A stretch of 5,055 nucleotides of DNA, taken from assembly GCA_013815405.1 (NCBI GenBank), contig JACDGF010000200.1:1-5055 (forward strand), written 5' to 3'. Shown piece after piece: positions 1 to 5,055 of this stretch; positions within the stretch are counted from its first letter, which is position 1, and each line of letters begins with the position of its first letter. The notes beneath the pieces are model-generated. The model saw only the letters and a program-made list of their open reading frames with translations. It had not been told where the DNA came from and searched no databases. The position numbers were made by a program, and so were the translations under genes. The DNA is from Caulobacteraceae bacterium (GTDB lineage Bacteria; Pseudomonadota; Alphaproteobacteria; Caulobacterales; Caulobacteraceae).

Positions 1-1
1 G

Positions 2-377
2 GTCAACGCCGCCGGCCAGGTCGGCACGGCCCAGAACGGGGCCATCGTCCAGAACCACGGCGAGCGTCCCGATCAATGTGTCCACCGCGACCACGATCGA
101 GCTGGTCGCCAGGACCAACGGCCAGGTCATCTACGTCACATCCTGGGACGTGGAGGTTGCCGCCGCCGACACCATCACCCTGGAATACGGCACGGGGACC
201 AACTGCGCGACCGCGCCGACGCCCATCACCGGCCCCTACAATTTCCTCGCCGGCGGCGGCCTGACCAAGGGGACGGGCCTGGGGCCGGTCCTGATCGTTC
301 CCTCCGGCAAGGCGCTGTGCATCGTCACCAGCGCGGCGGTGCAAGCCAGCGGGAGCGTGAGCTATGCGCAGTTCTGA
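2..377 (+). CDS. Virion-associated protein with small beta-rich C-terminal domain; 5'-partial, apparent frameshift
   Basis: The gene is already open at the left edge and stops with TGA at 375-377. The C-terminal part, with segments such as ASVPINVSTATTIELVA, TLEYGTGTNC, GGGLTKGTGLGPVL and ASGSVSYAQF, resembles a small beta-rich domain I recall at the ends of many uncharacterised phage structural proteins; no enzymatic role is suggested. Reading frame is the notable point. From 2 to 55 every codon of frame 2 ends in G or C (VNAAGQVGTAQNGAIVQN), whereas from 57 onward this holds in frame 3 (TASVPINVST and on). Dropping one C at 55-56 joins the two smoothly. A GTG at 78 would be the default start for an intact ORF (99 residues), but it has no Shine-Dalgarno site and cuts the domain's first strand. 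I therefore read it as a longer gene with a one-base shift. The domain call is from memory of the family style; exact function is unknown. Confidence 0.7.
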   Translation, partial: STPPARSARPRTGPSSRTTASVPINVSTATTIELVARTNGQVIYVTSWDVEVAAADTITLEYGTGTNCATAPTPITGPYNFLAGGGLTKGTGLGPVLIVPSGKALCIVTSAAVQASGSVSYAQF

Positions 378-425
378 GGGGAACGGCCGTTGGGAAAACA
401 GCTCCGCTCTGAGCCCCCGTCCGCC

Positions 426-662
426 CTAATCTGTATATTCGTCTTCGGGATCGTCGGTGCGCAGGAAGCGATCGCTTCCACGCGGGCATCGCCGCGTGAA
501 TACAAATCGGCGCCTGATTTTCGCTCTGTCAGTGTAAATGATGGTTCCGCTGAATCGTTGATCGGCCGAGATCACGCCCTTGTCGATCAGGACGATGAAG
601 GTCGCGAGCGCCAAGTTCAGGCCGACATGGCCCATGGCCCCGAGCGTGGGATCGGATGTCAT
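426..662 (-). CDS. Small hydrophobic-helix protein, probably 3'-degraded or truncated
   Basis: Starting at the ATG at 662, the reverse strand reads MTSDPTLGAMGHVGLNLAL followed by ATFIVLIDKGVISADQ. This looks like a genuine short protein: a conserved-looking N-terminus, one hydrophobic helix (about residues 10-27) and a KGVIS turn that would normally lead into a second helix. For the first 34 or so codons the third positions are mostly G or C, like the neighbours. After the GCC GAT codons near 561-566 this preference disappears and the translation becomes basic and irregular until TAG at 426-428. The ORF can be extended upstream to 695, but that part is not convincing. Direction is opposite to all other genes here. 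The likely reading is a small accessory or host-derived gene whose 3' end was lost or replaced. A short hypothetical gene in its own right or a chance ORF remain possible. Function is unknown. Confidence 0.4.
   Translation of the reverse strand: MTSDPTLGAMGHVGLNLALATFIVLIDKGVISADQRFSGTIIYTDRAKIRRRFVFTRRCPRGSDRFLRTDDPEDEYTD
464..479. repeat. Perfect 16-bp palindrome
   Basis: GGAAGCGATCGCTTCC is its own reverse complement over all 16 bases, with no spacer. It lies in the more AT-rich, non-coding-looking part of the 378-769 gap. A spacer-free dyad of this size suits a dimeric DNA-binding protein better than a terminator, and there is no T-tract on either side. No regulator is visible in the window, so the role is unknown. 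Confidence 0.55.
479..498. repeat. Inverted repeat, 7-bp arms with 6-base loop
   Basis: CACGCGG (479-485) and CCGCGTG (492-498) are perfect reverse complements around GCATCG. The repeat abuts the 16-bp palindrome and shares its last base. It could form a GC-rich hairpin in RNA from either strand, but no run of U follows on either strand, so a classical intrinsic terminator is not supported. The pair of dyads may be a regulatory or recombination site; this is inference. Confidence 0.45.
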
Positions 663-769
663 GCGCAATTCGCACCTACCGCCATAGCCTCGCACCGCCC
701 GCTTTCGGAGTCGATGGGGCGAGCGGCAGCGGCCTTGACCCTCCCACCGCCCAGCCCGTATCGGGGGTC

Positions 770-1555
770 ATGGACGCCGGGTTGAATGGGCCGCGCTACG
801 AGCAACACCTCCGGCGAATCAAGAAAGAACTCGCCGACATCCTGGACGTGAGCTTCACCGCTTCACCATTTCGCGCCCTCAACAACCGCTTTCTGGTGGC
901 CTGTTCCGCGCGTTCGGGTAGCCACCTTCTCTGCCACGGTCTTATGGAGCACGGGGCCGTCGTGCGCGAGCACTTCGACCCGAAACAGATCAAGAGGCTT
1001 TCTTTTCGGTGGGAGAAGCACACGCTGGAAGCCTATTGCCGGACACTCGTGCGGCGGTTCGCCCCGCGAGGTGTTTTCGGGGTCAAGGGCGGCATCCAGA
1101 TCCTCGCCCCGCTCATGCTGGCCGGCGAAATCCCTGACCATCTGGCCGACTGGCGCTTCGTCTATCTGAGCCGGGCGGACGGGCTCAAACAGGCCATCTC
1201 GCACTTCATCGCCACGCAAACCGGTGCGTTCAAGGCGACAGCGGAGCCGACCCGCACGCTGACGGATCAGGACTTCGACGGGAAGAAGATTGCCGGCATG
1301 GTCCGCCGCAACCGCGCGATCAACGTCGAGTGGGAAGAGTTCTTCGCCGACCATGGGATCGAGCCAATCCGCGTCGTCTATGAAGAGATGGTCGCCGACA
1401 TGCCGGGCACGGTAGGCCGTGTGGCGCGTGGGCTTGACCTGCGAGGGCCGCCCGCCCCGGGCGAGTCTACCCCGCCGGTCAAGCGTCAGGCCACGTCGCT
1501 CAACGCGGATTGGGGAGCGCGCTTCCTCGCCGAGGGGTGGCCGCGCGAGGGCTGA
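770..1555 (+). CDS. Stf0-type sulfotransferase
   Basis: The predicted 261-residue protein would transfer a sulfo group from PAPS to an acceptor, usually a sugar hydroxyl. The mycobacterial prototype Stf0 sulfates trehalose. Visible signatures, numbered from the ATG at 770: the 5'-phosphosulfate loop SARSGSHLL at 46-54; REHF at 66-69, whose Glu67 sits where Stf0 enzymes carry the proposed general base; FGVKGG near 103-108; the 3'-phosphate-binding stretch SRADGLKQAIS at 134-144; and a C-terminal VYEEMVADMPG segment typical of the family. The length is normal for Stf0 and the motifs are intact, so it should be active. The ORF is open back to about 656, but the extra N-terminus is Pro/Gly/Ser-rich and unlike the family, so the ATG at 770 is preferred, although its G-run at 763-767 is close for a ribosome site. 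The next gene begins 25 bases after its stop. The acceptor cannot be read from sequence. It is an unusual passenger among virion genes. Confidence 0.87.
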   Translation: MDAGLNGPRYEQHLRRIKKELADILDVSFTASPFRALNNRFLVACSARSGSHLLCHGLMEHGAVVREHFDPKQIKRLSFRWEKHTLEAYCRTLVRRFAPRGVFGVKGGIQILAPLMLAGEIPDHLADWRFVYLSRADGLKQAISHFIATQTGAFKATAEPTRTLTDQDFDGKKIAGMVRRNRAINVEWEEFFADHGIEPIRVVYEEMVADMPGTVGRVARGLDLRGPPAPGESTPPVKRQATSLNADWGARFLAEGWPREG

Positions 1556-1567
1556 AGCCGCCAAAGC

Positions 1568-1574
1568 AGAGGGG
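1568..1574 (+). promoter_or_regulatory. Ribosome binding site for the glycosidase-like tail protein
   Basis: AGAGGGG lies six bases before the ATG at 1581. It is a strong Shine-Dalgarno match and fixes that start. Confidence 0.7.
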
Positions 1575-1580
1575 TAGTCC

Positions 1581-3305
1581 ATGACGATAGGGACGCCCAT
1601 CGCATTGGGGTCAGCCAACGCCGCCTCGGGCTCGCTTACGCTCAACCTGACCACGACAGCAGACAGTCCGGCGGGCGCTACGATCGTTGTCTTCATCGCC
1701 TCGGGCAACACCGCGACGATCAACAGCGTCACCGATGTCGCTGGGAACACCTATACCGCCGGCAACAGCCTTTCGAGCGGGTCGACCAAGCAGAATATCT
1801 ACTACTGCATCAACGCTCTCGCCCTGCTCACTGGGGGCACGATCACCGGGACTTGGGCCGCCGCCACCGGCTCCAAGATGCTGGGCGCGACGTCGGTTTC
1901 CGGCGTCCTGGGCAAGGACCAGGAGCCGGTGGGGACCACCGGAACCGGAACGGCGCCCGCGATCACGAGCGACGTCTTGGGCCTCTCTGGCGAGATCATC
2001 TTCGCGCAGGCCGTGGCCGTGGGCGGCGCGGGCGATGCCTTCACCGAAGACGCCGCCTTCACGACCGCCGGCTCGGCAGCCAACGGCTCGGCCATGCACT
2101 GGGCCTACAAGGCCTCAGCGGACCTGTTTCCGGTCGCCTACGGCCCGAGCCTAGGGACGTCCCGCGTGTGGGGCGCCAAGATGCTGGCCCTCAAGGGAGC
2201 GGCGGTTGTCCCGCCCGGCTCCAAGGGCGCCGCCACCACGCCTAAGTTCGGCATCTTCTGCAGCGGCGATGAATATCTGCGGCTCGGGCGCAACCTCGGC
2301 GTTCAGTACCAGCGGATGAACGTCAACAATACCGCCGGGGCCAACATCGGAAGCGACCAAGCCGCCGCCATCCGGGATCTGGGCATAGGGATCAACCTAA
2401 TCCTCAACAACGCCGCGACTACCCCTTCAAGCCCGCCAGCGGATATCCCGACCTACCAATCTCAGGTTGCCGCGATCCTCGACAACATCCGGCCCGACCT
2501 GGTGAACATTCAGATCGAGATCGACGCGGGTGTCTTCTATCAATCGCAAGCCACCGCCGCGGCCACGGCAACCGCCTATCTCGCTCAGCTTAAGGCCGCT
2601 GCGGATGTCTGCCACTCCACCGGCGCCTATGTCGGCCAAAACCGGCATTATCTCATCGGCGATTCCGGCATTTCCAGCAGCGGGACCAACTTCGCCTATT
2701 GGAACTATCTCTGGGGTCTTGGCGACCACAGCCCCGGCAATGCGGCGGATGTGTTCAAGGCGGTGGGGCTTATCGGGCCGAGCCAGGGTGTCGATGGCAC
2801 CGACGCGAGGGACCAAGTACCGGACGCGGCCAATCCGACGCGCGGCATCTTCGCCACCGCCGGCCAGGCCGATCGCCTGACACAGCTGACCTTGGTCAAC
2901 CTTCTGCTGTCAGGCCTGAAGGCGACGGGGATCGACTACATCAACGTTCACGCTTTCTGGTACTTCAACGATTTCAGTCTGAAGCAGGATGCGGTCCAGT
3001 GGGTGATTGACACCGTCGGCCTGCCAGCAATGACCAACGCCTGGGGCCAGCGCGACCGCGATCCTCAAACCACCCGCGCCATGTATGCGGCGGCTCGCAA
3101 GCTGCGAATGAACTGGCTGTTCTGGTATAGCGTCTATCAGAAGAAGGCGCAGGACCCCGGTGATGAGGACGGCGATCTGACCATCCTGGGAACGGCTTTG
3201 CGCGACGCGGTGAACCCTCAAGCCTGGATGATCGGCCGTTCGGCGTCGGCTTCCTATGCGATCGGCGGGCTCGCTCCGGCGCCGCCACCTTCCGCTCCGC
3301 CATGA
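1581..3305 (+). CDS. Phage appendage protein: beta-sandwich module plus glycoside-hydrolase-like TIM barrel, probably catalytically impaired
   Basis: The protein has 574 residues and two parts. Residues 1 to about 210 form a Thr/Ala/Gly-rich beta-sandwich module with ATINSVTDVAGNTYTAG and IYYCINA stretches, a style common in phage tail or decoration proteins. From about 221 (PKFGIFCSGDEYLRLG) to about 550 the pattern is that of a clan GH-A-like TIM barrel: YQRMNV, LVNIQIEIDAG around Glu313, AYLAQLKAAADVCHSTGAYVG, DYINVHAFWYF around His457, and MTNAWGQRD at 484-492. The family usually has an Asn-Glu pair at the acid/base strand and a Glu before the Trp/Phe-Gly of the nucleophile strand. Here these positions read Ile-Asp (314-315) and Ala487. 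The protein ends in a Pro-rich tail. There is no signal peptide. The start follows a strong ribosome site, and the stop lies 13 bases before the gp4-like gene, implying co-expression with virion genes. The most likely role is a virion-bound glycan-recognising appendage. The substrate is unknown, and loss of catalysis is inferred. Confidence 0.78.
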   Translation: MTIGTPIALGSANAASGSLTLNLTTTADSPAGATIVVFIASGNTATINSVTDVAGNTYTAGNSLSSGSTKQNIYYCINALALLTGGTITGTWAAATGSKMLGATSVSGVLGKDQEPVGTTGTGTAPAITSDVLGLSGEIIFAQAVAVGGAGDAFTEDAAFTTAGSAANGSAMHWAYKASADLFPVAYGPSLGTSRVWGAKMLALKGAAVVPPGSKGAATTPKFGIFCSGDEYLRLGRNLGVQYQRMNVNNTAGANIGSDQAAAIRDLGIGINLILNNAATTPSSPPADIPTYQSQVAAILDNIRPDLVNIQIEIDAGVFYQSQATAAATATAYLAQLKAAADVCHSTGAYVGQNRHYLIGDSGISSSGTNFAYWNYLWGLGDHSPGNAADVFKAVGLIGPSQGVDGTDARDQVPDAANPTRGIFATAGQADRLTQLTLVNLLLSGLKATGIDYINVHAFWYFNDFSLKQDAVQWVIDTVGLPAMTNAWGQRDRDPQTTRAMYAAARKLRMNWLFWYSVYQKKAQDPGDEDGDLTILGTALRDAVNPQAWMIGRSASASYAIGGLAPAPPPSAPP

Positions 3306-3306
3306 T

Positions 3307-3311
3307 GGGAG
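3307..3311 (+). promoter_or_regulatory. Ribosome binding site for the gp4-like connector
   Basis: GGGAG sits seven bases before the ATG at 3319, just after the upstream stop codon. It selects this start over the in-frame ATG at 3256, which lies inside the preceding gene. Confidence 0.7.
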
Positions 3312-3318
3312 CCTCGCC

Positions 3319-3999
3319 ATGTCCCTGACGGTGCGCGATGTGATCAAGCGCGCGCTCCGGATGACCGGTGCGCTCGCCGCTGGGGACGATCCGAACGCGG
3401 ACGACGCCGCCGACGCGCTGATCGCCTTCAACAGCATGAAGCGCGCCATGTTCGGGACCTTCATCGGCCCGCGCATGTCACCGATCGGCGCAACGCTGAC
3501 CTTCGCCCAAGCGGAGAACGGCGGGGAATATCAAATAGCGGCCGGGGCTGGCTTTGTCCTGGTCGCGCCGCTCAATCCGCGCTCCGGGTCTCGTTTCGGG
3601 ATCGTGGATGCAGGCCTGGGTTTTGGGCATAACGTCTGCATCATCAACCGCAACGGCCGCCTTCTGGAGGGCCTCGCCGCGAATCTCCCCCTCACCACCG
3701 CCGGCGACAACCGCCGGTGGTGGTTCCGGGGCGACACCGGCAACTGGGTGCGTGAGGCGGATTACCTCACACCGGACGATGCGATCGAGTTTCCGGACAA
3801 CCTGATCGCCTATCTGCCGTACATGCTCAGCGTGGCCCTGGCGGCCGAGTTCGACGCGGAGCTTCGGCCGGACATCGTGGCCGGGGCGGAGGAGGGGCGC
3901 GAGGCCTTCGCGCGGCTGTATGCGCGGCGGGGGCGGAACGGGCTCGATATGCCGATCGGGGTGGGCGGGGCTCAGGCGCAACAACAACAGGTCGGCTGA
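3319..3999 (+). CDS. Head-tail connector / tail accessory factor, P22 gp4-like
   Basis: The 226-residue protein begins MSLTVRDVIKRALRMTGALA followed by a helical segment with DDAADALIAFNSMKRAMFG (about residues 28-46). This is the typical opening of P22 gp4-like proteins, which bind below the portal ring after DNA packaging and extend the exit channel. A beta-containing middle (ATLTFAQAENGGEYQIAAG, then FGIVDAGLGF) and a second helical stretch ending FDAELRPDIVAGAEEGREAFARLYARRG follow the family pattern, in which the C-terminal helix carries repeated acidic and basic residues. It is longer than P22 gp4 itself, which has about 166 residues. The C-terminus is Gln-rich (AQAQQQQVG). Position directly before a gp10-like gene matches the P22 order and is strong support. 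An in-frame ATG at 3256 exists but overlaps the upstream gene and lacks a ribosome site. Confidence 0.83.
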   Translation: MSLTVRDVIKRALRMTGALAAGDDPNADDAADALIAFNSMKRAMFGTFIGPRMSPIGATLTFAQAENGGEYQIAAGAGFVLVAPLNPRSGSRFGIVDAGLGFGHNVCIINRNGRLLEGLAANLPLTTAGDNRRWWFRGDTGNWVREADYLTPDDAIEFPDNLIAYLPYMLSVALAAEFDAELRPDIVAGAEEGREAFARLYARRGRNGLDMPIGVGGAQAQQQQVG

Positions 4000-4036
4000 T
4001 TTGCCGCTACGGCTGAAGCCCAACCCGCCAAGAAAC

Positions 4037-4040
4037 GGAG
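4037..4040 (+). promoter_or_regulatory. Ribosome binding site for the gp10-like protein
   Basis: GGAG lies seven bases before the ATG at 4048. Another ATG at 4041 is immediately after the site and in a different frame, so spacing supports 4048. Confidence 0.65.
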
Positions 4041-4047
4041 ATGCACC

Positions 4048-5055
4048 ATGCCCTCCGCCCCCCTGCGCGTTCCGTTCATCACCGACGGCTTCGTCCGCTC
4101 CCTGCAAACCCCCGTCAGCCTGCCGGTGAACATGATCGCCGAGGCCACGCCGCTGCGCGAGCCGGTGGCGGGGGCGGCGCAACAGGGCTTCCGGGATATC
4201 CACTACGGCCGGCCGGGGCTGGTCTCGGGGACCAACGTCGGGACCGGGCCTATCCGGGGAATCGTGGCTGGGCCGCCGGCGCTGGGGCAGGCTTATTACT
4301 ACGTCACCGGCCAGTCGATCCGCCGGGCCGATGGCTTCATCCAAGGCACGGTCACCGGAGCCGACCGGGTGCGTTTCGCGGTCTCGCGCAGTCAGATGGT
4401 CGTGGTGGCGGACGGCACGGCCTACCTGTACGACGGGACGGGCGGGTCGCTGGGGTTCAAGGCGATCACGGGCCTGGCCGGGCCGGTGGTCGACGTGGCC
4501 TATCTGGCGGGGCGGTTCGTTTACGCCATGCGGGACACCGACCAGTTCTGGTATTCGGAGATCAACGACGGGGCCAATATCCCGGGGCTGAACTTCGCCA
4601 CCGCCGAGAGCTTCGCCGACAGGGTCGTGGGGATCGGGGTGCTGAACGAGGCGCTGGTCTTCTTCGGCCAGGCCTCGGTGGAGTTCTGGTCGACCAGCGC
4701 GGACGCGGCGGCGCCCTTCGCCCCGACCCTGGGCCGGGGGTTCCAGCGCGGGTGCGTCAGCCGCGATGGCATCGCCTTCCTGGACAACGACCTCTTCTGG
4801 GTGGCGGACAACGACGTCGTCTACCGGGCGCAGAACGCGCCGACGCGCATCTCCTCCAGCTCGATCGAGGACAAGATCAGGCAGTGCGCGGCCAAGGCCT
4901 CGATATCGGCGTTCAGCGCCACCTTCGAGGGCCATGAGTTCTATGTGCTGAACCTGCCGGGGGTGGGCTCCTACGCCTATGACGCCTCGCGGGTCGGGAC
5001 GGCGACCGGGGCCTATGGGTCCAGCTACGGCCGGGGCGAGTGGGCGGAGTGGCGC
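4048..5055 (+). CDS. Packaged-DNA stabilisation protein / tail hub, P22 gp10-like; 3'-partial
   Basis: The frame is open from the ATG at 4048 to the right edge, giving 336 residues; P22 gp10 has about 470, so roughly the last quarter to third is missing. P22 gp10 assembles below gp4 as a hexameric hub that retains packaged DNA and, with gp4 and gp26, forms the tail. Visible family traits are the N-terminal PVNMIAEATPL and YGRPGL segments, a run of beta-propeller-like strands (VVVADGTAYLYDG, then VVDVAYLAGRFVYAMRD), and the distinctive block DRVVGIGVLNEALVFFGQ, VEFW (211-214), GFQRGCVSRDGIAFLDND, LFWVADND and RISSSSIE (267-274). Codon use is strongly G/C-ending throughout. The gene follows the gp4-like gene after 48 bases containing a good ribosome site, consistent with translation from the same message. 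No frameshift or missing block is seen in the visible portion. Confidence 0.91.
   Translation, partial: MPSAPLRVPFITDGFVRSLQTPVSLPVNMIAEATPLREPVAGAAQQGFRDIHYGRPGLVSGTNVGTGPIRGIVAGPPALGQAYYYVTGQSIRRADGFIQGTVTGADRVRFAVSRSQMVVVADGTAYLYDGTGGSLGFKAITGLAGPVVDVAYLAGRFVYAMRDTDQFWYSEINDGANIPGLNFATAESFADRVVGIGVLNEALVFFGQASVEFWSTSADAAAPFAPTLGRGFQRGCVSRDGIAFLDNDLFWVADNDVVYRAQNAPTRISSSSIEDKIRQCAAKASISAFSATFEGHEFYVLNLPGVGSYAYDASRVGTATGAYGSSYGRGEWAEWR

Noticed and set aside
382..391. AACGGCCGTT palindrome just after the first stop codon, considered as a terminator
   Set aside because: It is a 10-bp self-complementary sequence without a loop or following T-run, so it cannot act as a normal intrinsic terminator.
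735..763. Possible promoter: TTGACC, 17-base spacer, GTATCG before the sulfotransferase
   Set aside because: The -35 match is fair but the -10 is poor and would lie only six bases before the start codon. It is too weak to annotate.
390..785. Forward ORF of 131 residues in the gap before the sulfotransferase
   Set aside because: It has no third-position G/C bias, no ribosome site and no recognisable segment. It overlaps the better reverse-strand candidate.
863..1750. Reverse-strand open frame of 295 residues opposite the sulfotransferase
   Set aside because: It runs across the sulfotransferase and into the next gene on the other strand, and has no coherent protein features. It is a composition artefact.
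3993..4016. CGGCTGA direct repeat at the end of the gp4-like gene and a 4-bp stem at 4003-4013
   Set aside because: Seven-base repeats and four-base stems are expected by chance in GC-rich DNA, and no T-tract follows.
3478..4935. Long reverse-strand open frame of about 485 residues opposite the gp4-like and gp10-like genes
   Set aside because: It is an antisense shadow of two well-recognised genes in GC-rich DNA. The translation is Arg/Pro/Gly-rich with no recognisable domain.
4041..4937. Forward frame-3 ORF of 298 residues overlapping the gp10-like gene
   Set aside because: The translation is Gly/Arg/Ala-rich and low in complexity, while the frame starting at 4048 matches a known family over its whole visible length.

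Overview
The window is a slice of a tailed-phage or prophage structural module from a high-GC host. The sequence is strongly GC-rich with G/C at most third codon positions, and the genes are tightly spaced with clear Shine-Dalgarno sites. This fits an alphaproteobacterial host such as Caulobacterales or a related group. The host assignment is an inference from composition and protein style, because no host marker gene is visible. The two genes on the right resemble the P22 gp4 / gp10 pair, which close the portal and build the short tail, so the phage is probably podovirus-like.

Layout from left to right. (1) Positions 2-377 hold the end of a virion-type protein with a small beta-rich C-terminal domain. 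Its reading frame appears to shift by one base at 55-56. (2) Positions 378-769 have no convincing forward gene. They hold a short reverse-strand gene that looks coding only near its start (662-426), a visibly more AT-rich patch, and two adjacent dyad symmetries (464-498). (3) Positions 770-1555 encode a Stf0-type sulfotransferase, an enzyme that is not a standard virion component. (4) Positions 1581-3305 encode a 574-residue protein with an N-terminal beta-sandwich module typical of phage appendages and a TIM-barrel, glycoside-hydrolase-like second half. Both expected catalytic glutamates appear to be replaced. (5) Positions 3319-3999 encode a gp4-like head-tail connector. (6) Positions 4048-5055 encode the first 336 residues of a gp10-like DNA-stabilisation / tail hub protein that runs off the window.

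Genes 3 to 6 are co-directional with gaps of 13 to 48 bases and could be one transcript. The two right-hand genes are core virion assembly. The sulfotransferase and the glycosidase-like protein look like an accessory cassette set between virion genes. Both point toward carbohydrate: one would sulfate a glycan or similar acceptor, the other would bind or formerly cut one. A joint role in host-surface recognition or surface modification is a reasonable hypothesis, but the sequence alone does not show it.
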